DNA of 64,000 nt from DASYLJ01 sp964432595 (GTDB taxonomy: Bacteria > Desulfobacterota > Binatia > DP-6): assembly GCA_964432595.1 (NCBI GenBank), contig CAYSOF010000001.1, forward strand, positions 62,001 to 126,000, in the 5' to 3' direction. A program made the position numbers and the translations under genes. The notes beneath the pieces were generated by a model that saw only the letters and a list, made by a program, of their open reading frames with translations, searched no databases and was not told the origin of the DNA. Of this stretch, positions 48,843 through 57,900 are shown in pieces (position 1 is the stretch's first letter; every line of letters begins with the position of its first letter).

Positions 48843-50477
48843 CTAGAGTTCGGCCCATGCGCGGCGGTAGTCGTCGAAGCTGTCGATCTCCATCCAGCCC
48901 TTGTGGATGTCGACCGCGACCACGGCGTGCCCGCGATCGATCATGGCCTGCAGGATGTGCGTGACGCTGCACTTCTCGAGGCCCTCGGCGCGGCCGGCGT
49001 CGAGCTCCGCGTAGACCTCGCGCAGGCCCTTGCCGCCGGTCGCCGAGAACGCCGCGAGCCCGATGAATTCGCCGTGCGCGTCCGCCGGCGAGACCTCGGG
49101 ACCGATCCGCAGCACGCGGCTGCCGCCCTCGGGCGCGACGAAGCGACGGCCGTTCGGCGGCGTCTCGGTGACGACGAGGTCGAGCGGCCCCGGCATCGGC
49201 GGCAGTCCCGCGCGGTGCGCGTCGACGAACGCGCGGTCGACGACGACGGCGATGTCCGCCTGCGTGCGCGTCAGCTTCTCCAGGATCGACGCCTCGAAGA
49301 TGATGTCGCCGTACATGAGGACGAACGGCTTCGTCAGCTCGGCCTCGGCGCGGAACAGCGAGTACAGCTCGCCCGTGTCCGCGTACCGGTCGTTGTCGAC
49401 GAACCGGACGCCGGGCACCGTGACCTGCTCCTTCTTGTAGCCGCGCACCACGACGACGTCGCGGATGCCGACCTGCCCGAGCGTGTCGACCTGGCGCTCG
49501 AGGATCGTGCGGCCCTTCACGTCGAGCATCGTCTTCGGACGGTCCTGCGTCAGCGGCAGCAGCTGCGGCTCGAAGCCCGCGGCGAGCACGACGGCGCGCG
49601 GCGGCTCCTCGCCGGCCCAGAGGAAGCGCTTCTCGTTCGACTTGAGCTCCGGCACGCCGACCAGGCGGTACACCTCGTCGAGCGGCACGATGCGATCGTC
49701 GACGCTGTCGGCGCGCGCGGTCTCGCGCATGCGCACCAGCGCGTCGCGCATCGCCGGGATGGCGGCGCGCAGCGCCTGGTTCGCGAAGATCGCGAGCCGG
49801 AATCCGGCGTCGTAGAGCTGCTGCGTCGTGACCGTCGGGTACGTCGTCGGCACGGCGACGAGCGGCACGCTGCGATCCCACACGTCGCAGAAGCGGCGCA
49901 GCTCGGCGAAGTCCTTCTCCTTCGAGTGCACCAGGACGGCGTCGGCGCCCGCGTCGGCGTAGGCGCGCGCGCGCTCGAGCGCTTCGTCGATGCCGAGGCC
50001 GCAGATCAGCGCCTCGGTGCGGGCGATCACGGCGAATCCCGGGCTGCGGCGCGCGGACACGGCGGCCTCGACCTTGCGGGCGTGCTCGCTGGTGGCGACG
50101 AGGTCGCGACGGACGCCGGCGTAGAAGCTGCATCGCTTCGGGAACTCGTTGTCCTCGATGCAGATGCCCGCGGCGCCGGCGCGCTCGAACTCGCTCGCCG
50201 TGCGCATCACGTTGATGGCGTTGCCGTAGCCGTTGTCGCAGTCGGCCACGACGGGGACGCCGACGGCGTCGCAGATGCGACGGACGGCCTCGAGGGTCTC
50301 CGTCAGCGTGAGGATGTTGGCGTCGGGCACGGCCTGGACGGCCGAGATGCCGAAGCCGCTGGCCCAGATCGCGTCGAACCCGGCCTCTTCGGCCAGCTTC
50401 GCGGAGAGCGCGTCGTGCGCGCCCGCGACGAGCGCAACGCGCTCGCGGCGGAGAAGCGGGAGCAGACCTTCAGCCAC
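48843..50477 (-). CDS. pepM: Phosphoenolpyruvate mutase fused to a nucleotidyltransferase (non-canonical motif)
   Basis: A 544-residue bifunctional protein. Residues 1-285 form the PEP mutase/isocitrate-lyase barrel: WASGFGISAVQAVPDANILT, VVADCDNGYGNAINV with metal Asp79/81, and the gating loop EDNEFPKRCSF (108-118). PEP mutases normally read EDK-X5-NS there; here the Lys is Asn110 and the Asn is Cys116, while Lys114 and Ser117 remain. Residues about 293-544 are a nucleotidyltransferase (VVLAAGFEPQLLPLTQDRPKTMLDVKG; MYGDIIFE). It would convert PEP to phosphonopyruvate and activate a phosphonate or sugar. Neighbouring decarboxylase and transaminase support the mutase call. Confidence 0.8.
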   Translation of the reverse strand: MAEGLLPLLRRERVALVAGAHDALSAKLAEEAGFDAIWASGFGISAVQAVPDANILTLTETLEAVRRICDAVGVPVVADCDNGYGNAINVMRTASEFERAGAAGICIEDNEFPKRCSFYAGVRRDLVATSEHARKVEAAVSARRSPGFAVIARTEALICGLGIDEALERARAYADAGADAVLVHSKEKDFAELRRFCDVWDRSVPLVAVPTTYPTVTTQQLYDAGFRLAIFANQALRAAIPAMRDALVRMRETARADSVDDRIVPLDEVYRLVGVPELKSNEKRFLWAGEEPPRAVVLAAGFEPQLLPLTQDRPKTMLDVKGRTILERQVDTLGQVGIRDVVVVRGYKKEQVTVPGVRFVDNDRYADTGELYSLFRAEAELTKPFVLMYGDIIFEASILEKLTRTQADIAVVVDRAFVDAHRAGLPPMPGPLDLVVTETPPNGRRFVAPEGGSRVLRIGPEVSPADAHGEFIGLAAFSATGGKGLREVYAELDAGRAEGLEKCSVTHILQAMIDRGHAVVAVDIHKGWMEIDSFDDYRRAWAEL

Positions 50478-50650
50478 GGAGCCCCGACCTCCTCGATGTG
50501 CGCATCGCCACCACGCGGGAAGGGCGCGTTATATCGGCGCCCCGGAGGCCGGGCAAGGTCGCTTCCGATCGTGGTGCCCGTCGATGCGAATCGCGCTGAA
50601 CAAAACCTGCGTTCTGGTCAGCGAGACACGAAACCCGTGTTTCCACTCGC

Positions 50651-50679
50651 TTGCGCACGCATGAACCGTCGTCTACAAG
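50651..50679 (+). promoter_or_regulatory. Sigma70-like promoter upstream of hpnJ
   Basis: TTGCGC (50651-50656) and TACAAG (50674-50679) are spaced by 17 bases, about 98 bases before the hpnJ ATG, in the 299-base gap between divergent pepM and hpnJ. The rest of this gap (50478-50776) shows no gene; a minus-strand promoter for pepM must also lie here but I could not pick one. Confidence 0.4.
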
Positions 50680-50776
50680 CCTCGCTTACCGCTCGGTCAG
50701 GAATGCTCTCTCTCTCCCGTCGGCCCGTCGTCGGGGGGTGATCTTCCGCGCCGCATGTCCGTTCAGGAGGAACAGG

Positions 50777-52225
50777 ATGCGCACGCTTTTCTTGAACCCA
50801 CCTTCCTACGACGACTTCGACGGCGGCGCCGGAGCGCGCTACCAGGCGAAGCGCGAGGTGTGGTCGTTCTGGTATCCCACCTGGCTCTCCTATCCTGCGG
50901 GCATGCTGCCCGGCGCCCGCCTGCTCGACGCTCCTCCCCTGAACATGCCGGTCGAGGAGGTCGTCCGCATCGCGACCGAGTACGACCACGTCGTCCTCCA
51001 CACGAGCACCCCGTCGTTCCGCGCCGACGTCCGCACCGCGCAGGCCATCAAGGGCGCCAAGCGCGACATCAAGATCGGCTTCGTCGGCGGCCACGTCACG
51101 GCACAGCCCGAGCCGTCGCTGCGCTATGCCGGCGTCATCGACTACATCGCGCGCAAGGAGTTCGACCGCGCCGTCGTCGACATCGCCAACGGCCGCGACT
51201 TCGACGATGTGAAGGGCATCTGCTTCCTGAAGAACGGCACCTACGTCCAGAACGAGGAGCCCGCGCCGCTCACCACCGAGGAGCTCGACGCGCTGCCGTT
51301 CTCGACCGACGTCTACGCGCGCGACCTCGACTACAAGAAGTACAACAGCCCCTACTGCCAGTACCCGTACGTCTCGCTGTACACGGGCCGCGGCTGTCCG
51401 GCGAAGTGCAGCTTCTGCCTGTGGCCGCAGGTGACGACGGGGCACAGCTACCGCACGCGCAGCGTCGAGAACGTCCTCGCGGAGTGCGCAAACCTGCGGA
51501 AGCACTTCCCGGAGATGAAGGAGCTGTTCTTCGACGACGACACCTTCACGGCCGATCCGAAGCGCGCCGTCGCCATCGCGAAGGGGCTCGGCAAGCTCGG
51601 CATCACGTGGTCGACGAACTCGCGCGCGAACGTCGATCGCGAGACGCTGAAGGCGCTGAAGGACGGCGGGCTGCGCCTCTTCGTCGTCGGCTACGAGTCG
51701 GGCAACGAGCAGATCCTGAAGAACATCCGGAAGGGCGTCGGCGTCGAGCGCGCGCGCCGCTTCACGAAGGACTGCCACGACATCGGCATCCTGATCCACG
51801 GCACGTTCATCGTCGGCCTGCCGGGAGAGACGAAGAACACGATCGAGGAGACGATCCGCTTCGCGCAGGAGATGCAGCCCGAGACGCTGCAGGTGTCGCT
51901 CGCGTCGCCGTACCCGGGCACGCAGATGTACGACTGGGTGCGCGAGCACAAGTACCTCACCGTCGACAGCCTCGTGGACGAGACCGGCTACCAGAAGTGC
52001 ACGGTGTCGTACCCGGAGATCTCCGCCGACGAAATCTTCAAGGCCGTCGAGACGTTCTACCGCCGCTACTACTTCAGCCGTCGCTACATCTGGAAGTCGA
52101 TCAAGAAGATGGCGAGCGACCGCGAGGAGGCGAAGCGCCTCCTCTCCGAGGGCAAGCAGTTCCTCGGCTCCATGTGGAAGCGGCGCAGCATCGGCAACGA
52201 GCCGACGGTGGGCGCACAGGCCTGA
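50777..52225 (+). CDS. hpnJ: HpnJ, hopanoid-associated B12-binding radical SAM protein
   Basis: A 482-residue radical SAM enzyme. The N-terminal part has a cobalamin-binding-like fold (TLFLNPPSYDDFDGGAG is typical of HpnJ). The 4Fe-4S motif is Cys207-x3-Cys211-x2-Cys214 (CPAKCSFC), and the downstream barrel has FFDDDTFTADP and VGLPGETKNTIEETI. In hopanoid producers HpnJ contracts the sugar ring of a glucosaminyl bacteriohopanetetrol to the cyclitol ether. AGGAGG 6 bases before the ATG fixes the start. hpnI begins within its stop codon (TGATG), so the two are coupled. Confidence 0.88.
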   Translation: MRTLFLNPPSYDDFDGGAGARYQAKREVWSFWYPTWLSYPAGMLPGARLLDAPPLNMPVEEVVRIATEYDHVVLHTSTPSFRADVRTAQAIKGAKRDIKIGFVGGHVTAQPEPSLRYAGVIDYIARKEFDRAVVDIANGRDFDDVKGICFLKNGTYVQNEEPAPLTTEELDALPFSTDVYARDLDYKKYNSPYCQYPYVSLYTGRGCPAKCSFCLWPQVTTGHSYRTRSVENVLAECANLRKHFPEMKELFFDDDTFTADPKRAVAIAKGLGKLGITWSTNSRANVDRETLKALKDGGLRLFVVGYESGNEQILKNIRKGVGVERARRFTKDCHDIGILIHGTFIVGLPGETKNTIEETIRFAQEMQPETLQVSLASPYPGTQMYDWVREHKYLTVDSLVDETGYQKCTVSYPEISADEIFKAVETFYRRYYFSRRYIWKSIKKMASDREEAKRLLSEGKQFLGSMWKRRSIGNEPTVGAQA

Positions 52226-53424
52226 TGCTCGCCTGGCTGGCCGTTGGGATCGTCTTCGGCTGCACGGCGATCGCGAGCGGATATCAGCTCTTCCAGCTCG
52301 TCGCCGCGCACCGCTTCTTCCGGCGCGCACGCCGTGCGTCGCGCCGGCAGCGGACGTATCGGCCGGCGGCGACGATCCTGAAGCCGCTCAAGGGCCCCGG
52401 GATCGACCTCTACGCCAACCTGGTGAGCTTCTGCCGCCAGGACTACCCCGAGTACCAGATCGTCTTCGGCGTCGGCGATCCGGACGACCCCGCGGTGCCG
52501 GTCGTCCAGCGCATCATCCAGACGTTCCCCGATCGCGACATCACGCTGTCGATCGGCGACGAGCCGGGCGCGAACCGCAAGGTCGCGAGCCTCGTCCACA
52601 TGATGCGGCACGCGAAGCACGACGTGCTGGTGCTGAGCGACGCCGACATCCGCGTCCGTCCCGACTATCTGAAGCAGATGGTGGCGCCGCTCGCCGATCC
52701 CGCCGTCGGGCTCACCACGTGTCTCTACCGCGGCCGCGGCTACTTCGGGCTGCCGTCGGTCGTCGAGTCGCTGCTCATCAACACCGACTCGATCCCGATG
52801 TTCATCACGGCCGAGTGGGTGCAGGGTCTCCGGAACGCCTACGGCGCGTCGATCGCGTTCTCCCGGAAGGCGCTCGACTCGATCGGCGGCTTCGCACCGC
52901 TGGCCGACTACCTTGCCGACGACTACCTGCTCGGCGCGTGGATCGCGAAGGCGGGTTACAAGCTCGTGCTGCTGCCCTACGTCGTCGAGACGATCCTCGA
53001 CTCGACGCGCGTCGCCGACGTCTGGCGCCACCAGGTGCGGTGGGCACGCACGTACCGCGCGCAGCAGCCCGTCGGCTGGTTCGCCTCGGTCGTCACGCAC
53101 GCGATGCTGTGGGGCGTCCTGTCGGTCGTCGTAACGGGCGGGTCGTTCGTCGGCTGGATGGCGCTCGCCGTCGCAATCGCCTGCCGTATCGGCGGCCTCC
53201 GCGGGATCATGCGCCTCCTGCGCGAGCGCCACACGCCGCGCTATCTCTGGCTCGTCCCGCTGAAGGACCTCGCCTACTCGTCGGTGTGGATGGCGTCGTG
53301 GATGGGACGCCACGTCGAGTGGAGCGGCCAGGTGCTGCGCGTGCAGCGCGACGGGCGCATGGTGCCGATCGCGCAGCCACCCGACGGCTTCCTGCCCGCC
53401 GCGCCGGTCGAAGCGTCGCGCTGA
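52225..53424 (+). CDS. hpnI: HpnI, hopanoid N-acetylglucosaminyltransferase (GT21-like)
   Basis: A 399-residue membrane GT-A glycosyltransferase similar to ceramide glucosyltransferase. It has an N-terminal anchor, TILKPLKGPGIDLYANLVSFCRQDYPEYQIVFGV, LVLSDADIRVRPDYL, GGFAPLADYLADDYLLG and HQVRWARTYR, which together give the D1, D2, D3 and Q-x-x-R-W pattern of family 21. C-terminal hydrophobic segments follow. HpnI adds N-acetylglucosamine to bacteriohopanetetrol. It starts inside the hpnJ stop codon, and hpnK is 5 kb away on the other strand. Confidence 0.87.
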   Translation: MLAWLAVGIVFGCTAIASGYQLFQLVAAHRFFRRARRASRRQRTYRPAATILKPLKGPGIDLYANLVSFCRQDYPEYQIVFGVGDPDDPAVPVVQRIIQTFPDRDITLSIGDEPGANRKVASLVHMMRHAKHDVLVLSDADIRVRPDYLKQMVAPLADPAVGLTTCLYRGRGYFGLPSVVESLLINTDSIPMFITAEWVQGLRNAYGASIAFSRKALDSIGGFAPLADYLADDYLLGAWIAKAGYKLVLLPYVVETILDSTRVADVWRHQVRWARTYRAQQPVGWFASVVTHAMLWGVLSVVVTGGSFVGWMALAVAIACRIGGLRGIMRLLRERHTPRYLWLVPLKDLAYSSVWMASWMGRHVEWSGQVLRVQRDGRMVPIAQPPDGFLPAAPVEASR

Positions 53425-53448
53425 CGCGACGCGGCCGATAGGCCGTCG

Positions 53449-54243
53449 ATGCCGACGAAGATCGCGGAGGGACGTGAAGCCGAGATCTTCGCCTGGGACG
53501 CCGGCACCGTCCTGCGTCTCTACCGCGACCCCGCGGCCGGTCCGCGCGCCGACCGCGAGATGACCGTGCTCGCGGCGGTGCGGTCGGTCATGCCGCTCGT
53601 CCCGGCGGCGGTGGGGCGCATCGTCCACGACGGCCGGCCGGGTATCGTCATGGAGCGGGTCGACGGCCACGGCGTGTACGACGAGATCACGCGCCAGCCG
53701 TGGCGCACATGGTCGCTCGCGGCGCTCGTCGGACGTCTCCACGCCGAGCTGCACGCCGTCATCGCCCCGGCGTCGCTGCGCGACACGCGCGTCGTGCTGC
53801 GCGAGCGCATCGCCGGCGAGCCCGACGTGCCGCGCGATCTGCGCGACGCCGCGTTGGCCGCGCTCGAGGCGCTGCCCGACGGCGACCGCCTCTGCCACGG
53901 CGACTTCCAGCCCGACAACGTCCTGCTGCGGCCGCACGGCGTGGTCGTCATCGACTGGGGCAACGCGACGCGCGGCGATCCCGACGCCGACTTCGCACGC
54001 ACGGCGGTCATGATGCGGGCGGGCGGCGTTCCGCCCGGAACATCGGCGCTCATCCGGTGGGGCAGCCTCGTCGGCCGCGGCACGTTCCGTCGCGCCTACA
54101 TCCGTGGCTATGCGCGGACGCGGCCGTACGACGCGACGCACCTGCGTCGCTGGTCGCTGGTGCGTGCCGTGGAGCGCCTCGCGGACCGCATCCCCGACGA
54201 GCGCGCGCCGCTGCTACGCACGGCGCGCCGTCTCGCGCGGTGA
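53449..54243 (+). CDS. Aminoglycoside-phosphotransferase-like kinase
   Basis: A 264-residue protein-kinase-like small-molecule kinase. The catalytic loop CHGDFQPDNVLL gives the HxD-x4-N pattern, and VVIDWGNATRGDPDADFA gives the metal-binding Asp. The N-terminus KIAEGREAEIFAWDAGTVLRL is a Gly-loop variant. Relatives phosphorylate antibiotics, choline, sugars or hydroxyl groups; the substrate here is unknown. It begins 24 bases after hpnI and ends 2 bases before the SGNH gene, so it may act on the same lipid or surface molecule (inference from position). Confidence 0.8.
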   Translation: MPTKIAEGREAEIFAWDAGTVLRLYRDPAAGPRADREMTVLAAVRSVMPLVPAAVGRIVHDGRPGIVMERVDGHGVYDEITRQPWRTWSLAALVGRLHAELHAVIAPASLRDTRVVLRERIAGEPDVPRDLRDAALAALEALPDGDRLCHGDFQPDNVLLRPHGVVVIDWGNATRGDPDADFARTAVMMRAGGVPPGTSALIRWGSLVGRGTFRRAYIRGYARTRPYDATHLRRWSLVRAVERLADRIPDERAPLLRTARRLAR

Positions 54244-54245
54244 CG

Positions 54246-55247
54246 ATGCGGCGATGGCGCGAGATCCTGCTGCTCGTCGTCGCGACGGCTGCGACGTGCG
54301 TCCTGCTGGAGGGTGCGTATCGCGCCTATGCGATCGTGCTGTACCGGATCGTCGTCGCCGGACACGACCACCCCTTGTACCGGATCGATCCCGGCAGTCC
54401 GCTCGTCTATCGGCTCCGGCCCGGCGTGCAGGGCAGCGCGCATCTCGAGAAGGATCCGGGGCGGGAATGGTCCTATGCCACGAACGCGCAGGGCTTCCGC
54501 GGGCGCACACTCGCGCCTCGGCACGGCGACGCGCGCCGCGTGCTCGCGCTCGGCGACTCGTACACGTTCGGATGGGGTGTCGACGACGGGTCGCAGACGT
54601 GGCCGGCGCGGCTCGAAGCGATGCTCGATGGCGTCGAGATCTTCAACGCCGGCGTGCCGGGATACAACACGATCCAGGAAGCGCACCTGCTCGACGAGCT
54701 GCTCGCGCAGGGAGACGTCGACGTCGTCGTGCTCGCCTGGGTGATGAACGACGCCGAGCCGCAGCACACGGTCGTGTCGGACCCGCGGGTGCGCTACCGC
54801 GCGGTTCGCTCGTGGCTGCTCGATCGGGCCGCGAAGGCCGTGAACGTCCTCCTCGGACGCTCCGCGCTACCGGTCGACGAGTACGTCCATTCGCTCGACT
54901 ATCGTGCGGGGTTCGCCCGCGGCGCCGTGAAGGCACGCGAGGCGCACGACGCCCTGCGCCGGATCGTCGCCTCGTGCCGTGCGCACGGCGCCACGGTGGT
55001 CCTCGCGATCCTGCCCGACTTCACGCAGCCGTTCGACGACGCGTATCCCTACGCGGACATCCATGCCCGCGTCGCGCGCTGGGCCGCCGGCCTCGGTGTC
55101 CCGGTGGTCGACCTGCTCGCGACGTTCCGCGGCCGCGATCACGAGGCGTACTGGATTCCCGGCGACGGCCATCCGAACGCCGCCGCGCACGACGTGATCG
55201 CCGCGACCGTCGCGCCCATCGTCGCCTCCGAGCTCGCGCGACCGTAG
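54246..55247 (+). CDS. SGNH/GDSL-family hydrolase or acyltransferase, membrane-anchored
   Basis: A 333-residue protein with an N-terminal hydrophobic anchor (about 7-33) and a periplasmic SGNH domain. The nucleophile is Ser105 in LALGDSYTFGWG. The Gly and Asn blocks are NAGVPGYNT and VMNDAEP, and the C-terminal Asp/His pair is in IPGDGHPNAAAH. Such proteins remove or transfer acyl groups. An MBOAT acyltransferase follows 153 bases downstream, an arrangement like alginate O-acetylation systems (AlgI with AlgJ/AlgX). The acceptor may be a surface glycan or hopanoid sugar; not determined. Confidence 0.82.
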   Translation: MRRWREILLLVVATAATCVLLEGAYRAYAIVLYRIVVAGHDHPLYRIDPGSPLVYRLRPGVQGSAHLEKDPGREWSYATNAQGFRGRTLAPRHGDARRVLALGDSYTFGWGVDDGSQTWPARLEAMLDGVEIFNAGVPGYNTIQEAHLLDELLAQGDVDVVVLAWVMNDAEPQHTVVSDPRVRYRAVRSWLLDRAAKAVNVLLGRSALPVDEYVHSLDYRAGFARGAVKAREAHDALRRIVASCRAHGATVVLAILPDFTQPFDDAYPYADIHARVARWAAGLGVPVVDLLATFRGRDHEAYWIPGDGHPNAAAHDVIAATVAPIVASELARP

Positions 55248-55252
55248 GGAGA

Positions 55253-55279
55253 CCGACCCAAACCTTCATCTGGGTTCGG
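55253..55279 (+). terminator. Imperfect hairpin after the SGNH gene
   Basis: CCGACCCA and TGGGTTCGG (55253-55260, 55271-55279) pair with one bulge around a 10-base loop, 5 bases after the stop. No T-run follows. It may separate the SGNH gene from the MBOAT gene or merely be mRNA structure. Confidence 0.3.
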
Positions 55280-55400
55280 GAAGGCCGCAAGAGTATGGCG
55301 TGTTGCGGGAATCGAGGTCAGCGGCCCCGGCATGCGACGCGCGCGACTTCGTCGCCGGCCGTGTGGTATGGCTCGCGCGCGCCGGGGCTGCGCTCCTTCC

Positions 55401-56837
55401 ATGTCCACGTTCGACGACCTCGTGGCCTCCGTGCCGGGGGTGCTACCCGTGCTGTCGCGGCTCGGCGAGCAACTCGCCGGCGTCCTCGCGAGGGCCCTCG
55501 CCACGGCGCTGCTCGCGTACCTGCTGTATCGGCTGCGCGCGGCGCGCGAGGACGGCCGTCGCTTCGCCGTCGTGGTCGCCGGCTACGTGGTGATCGCGCT
55601 CCTCGCGCTCGCCATGCTCGACCGCGCGATCGGCGATCCGGCGAACCGCGCCGAGACGCTCACGGGCGCGCTCGGCCGCCTGGAGTTCTGGGCGTTCTGC
55701 GCGTTTGCCGGCCAGCTGCTCGAGATGGTGTCGCTGCACTGGCGAACGCGGACGATCGCCGTGCTGAGCGTCGTCGTCGTCGGGAGATACGTCGGCCCGG
55801 AGGCCATCAACGTGGTCGGCGGGGGATGCCTCCTCGGCTGGGCCGTCGAGCGATACGCGGACCCGCGCTGGCGGTGGGCCACGGCCGCCGTGCACGCCGT
55901 CATGTCGATCGCGGTCGTGGGATGGTTCTGGCACGTCCACTGGGAGGACTCGCTGGGCGCCATCCAGGGATGGGGCCTCGCCTGCTGGGCGTTGATGCGG
56001 CACGCGAGCTTCGTGGTGGAGGCACGCCGCGGCGCGTCCACGCGCCTCTCGGACTACGTCTGCTACCTGCTCTTCTTCCCGTCGTGCTTCGGCGCGATGG
56101 AGGTCTACGACGAGTTCGCCGGCCGCAACCTCGAGCGACGGCAGCGCGTCGACCTGCGCGCGGGGGTGCTGGGCGCCATCCGCAGCGACGTCCTCGTGCG
56201 CTGCGCGCTGCTCATTCCGATCACCCAGGGCACCTGGTTGGCGAGCGTCGGATTCTTCGAGCTGTGGTGGCACTCGATCCTCTGGTTCCTGCGCGGCGCG
56301 CTCTTCCTCGGCGGCTTGTGGGCGATGATCGAGGCCGACGCGCGGCTCCTCGGCTTCGAGGTGCGCCCGAACTTCACGGGGGTCGTCAGTGCGCCGAACC
56401 CGTCGCGCTTCTGGCGCGCCTGGCGCGGCACGATGACGCACTGGCTGATTCGCTACGTGTACATCCCGCTCGGCGGCAGCCGACACCATCGCACGCGCAA
56501 CGTGTTCGCGGCGTTCCTCGTCAGCACTGCGTGGCACGTCGCCGGCGTGGCGTTCGTCCTGCCGCCGCTCGCGACCGGCATGGCGTTCGTGCCCACGCTG
56601 TCGTGGGGCTTCCTGAACTTCCTGGGCGTTGCGGCGCACGGTGCGTGGCGCCGTCGGTGGCCGCCCGGGACGTTCCTCCCGATCGACTCCCGCGTCGGCC
56701 TCGCCGTCAAGATCGCGCTCACCCTCTGCTTCGGCTCACTCACCGTGACGGTCCTGGGCTTCCCCCGAGAGCGGGTCGACGAGTTCGCCACGGTCATGTG
56801 CACGTTGGCCGGGCTCGGGGGCGTGTGCGGTCGATGA
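55401..56837 (+). CDS. MBOAT-family membrane O-acyltransferase
   Basis: A 478-residue polytopic protein with about ten hydrophobic segments. The MBOAT core is NPSRFWRAWRGTMTHWLIRYVYIPLGG and the catalytic His lies in AFLVSTAWHVAGVAF. The family moves acyl groups to sugars, lipids or proteins across or at the membrane. ATG 55401 gives an N-terminus MSTFDDLVAS before the first hydrophobic stretch. It is probably the partner of the SGNH gene upstream. It is closer to plant/fungal-style wax-synthase or AlgI-like members; which cannot be told. Confidence 0.82.
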   Translation: MSTFDDLVASVPGVLPVLSRLGEQLAGVLARALATALLAYLLYRLRAAREDGRRFAVVVAGYVVIALLALAMLDRAIGDPANRAETLTGALGRLEFWAFCAFAGQLLEMVSLHWRTRTIAVLSVVVVGRYVGPEAINVVGGGCLLGWAVERYADPRWRWATAAVHAVMSIAVVGWFWHVHWEDSLGAIQGWGLACWALMRHASFVVEARRGASTRLSDYVCYLLFFPSCFGAMEVYDEFAGRNLERRQRVDLRAGVLGAIRSDVLVRCALLIPITQGTWLASVGFFELWWHSILWFLRGALFLGGLWAMIEADARLLGFEVRPNFTGVVSAPNPSRFWRAWRGTMTHWLIRYVYIPLGGSRHHRTRNVFAAFLVSTAWHVAGVAFVLPPLATGMAFVPTLSWGFLNFLGVAAHGAWRRRWPPGTFLPIDSRVGLAVKIALTLCFGSLTVTVLGFPRERVDEFATVMCTLAGLGGVCGR

Positions 56838-56904
56838 CGTGCCGCCCGGCACCCGCGCGTCGATCCGGGTGACATGGCCACGGCGACGTTGGTACTGTCC
56901 CAGG

Positions 56905-57885
56905 ATGCGGAAGCCCCTGCCCCCCGTCGCCATCGACGGGCTCCTCGACGACGCCGGCCTCGTACGTGAGCTCGTCGAGCGTCACGCGCCGTACTGGCCC
57001 GTCCAGCGCTACTTCGCGAGCCCCGAGGAGATGAAGGCGCTCAGCGACACGACGGACCGCGGACCGGGACTCGTCGTCGGGCCGGTCTTCCGCGGCAACT
57101 GGGCGTACGACGAGCCGCTGGTCGACGGCGTCGAGCCGATCCTGCGCAGCGCGAAGCTCGCCGAGGCGGCCCGCACCGTCTTCGACGCCGCGGTGGTGCG
57201 GCCGCAGATCGTCTACGTGAACCTCACGCTGCCCATGCCCTGCGGCGACGCCGGTCACACCGACGTGCCCGCGTTCCGCGGCGTCGACCGAACGAAGTAC
57301 CCGGTGTGGCTGCTGGTCACGATGGGCCGCTCGGGGCTCTTCGAGCGCTGGCGCGTGCGTATGGCCACCGCCGTCGCGTGGTTCTACGCGGGCGAGGGCG
57401 GCGCCCTCACCTACTGGCCCGACGGCCCCGACGAGGCGCCGAAGACGTGCGATCCGCGCACGAACACGGCGCTCGTCGGCGACAACGACGTCATGTTCCA
57501 TCGCGTCGAGTCCGTCGGCGGCGCGAACGACGGCATGGTGCGCGGGCTCACGCTCGACTCCGAGCTGACGTTCGCCGGTGACGGGCAGTGGGAGGTCCGC
57601 GACGCCGGCACGGTACTGACGCGAGAGCCCGAGAACCGCGTGCGCATCAGCCTGTCGTGGAAGGCGATGGTGTTCGACGACACGGACGACGCCGCGCGCT
57701 ACGACGATCATAGCGACGACGTCGATCTGCCGCAGGTACTCGACATCTTCGAGGCCGACATGGCGGCACGAGGCACGCCCATCACGCTGCCTGCCGACCC
57801 GCTGCACGACGCGGAGCTGGTGCGCACGCTGTCGCGCGCCTACCACCGGGCGCCGACCGTCTATTCGTGGGGCCGGGTCGGGTGA
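56905..57885 (+). CDS. Putative 2-oxoglutarate/Fe(II)-oxygenase-like protein
   Basis: A 326-residue soluble protein not matched to a named family. A possible 2-His-1-carboxylate iron site is visible: His118 and Asp120 in GDAGHTDVPAF and His199 in NDVMFHRVES, the usual HxD...H spacing of about 80 residues. An Arg cluster follows (MVRGLTLDSEL). The core has a jelly-roll-like strand pattern (VAWFYAGEGGALTYWPDGP). If correct, it would hydroxylate an unknown substrate; the neighbourhood hints at a lipid or hopanoid. ATG 56905 is taken as start. A transposable element begins 16 bases after its stop. Confidence 0.45.
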   Translation: MRKPLPPVAIDGLLDDAGLVRELVERHAPYWPVQRYFASPEEMKALSDTTDRGPGLVVGPVFRGNWAYDEPLVDGVEPILRSAKLAEAARTVFDAAVVRPQIVYVNLTLPMPCGDAGHTDVPAFRGVDRTKYPVWLLVTMGRSGLFERWRVRMATAVAWFYAGEGGALTYWPDGPDEAPKTCDPRTNTALVGDNDVMFHRVESVGGANDGMVRGLTLDSELTFAGDGQWEVRDAGTVLTREPENRVRISLSWKAMVFDDTDDAARYDDHSDDVDLPQVLDIFEADMAARGTPITLPADPLHDAELVRTLSRAYHRAPTVYSWGRVG

Positions 57886-57900
57886 CCGATCGTCAGGACG

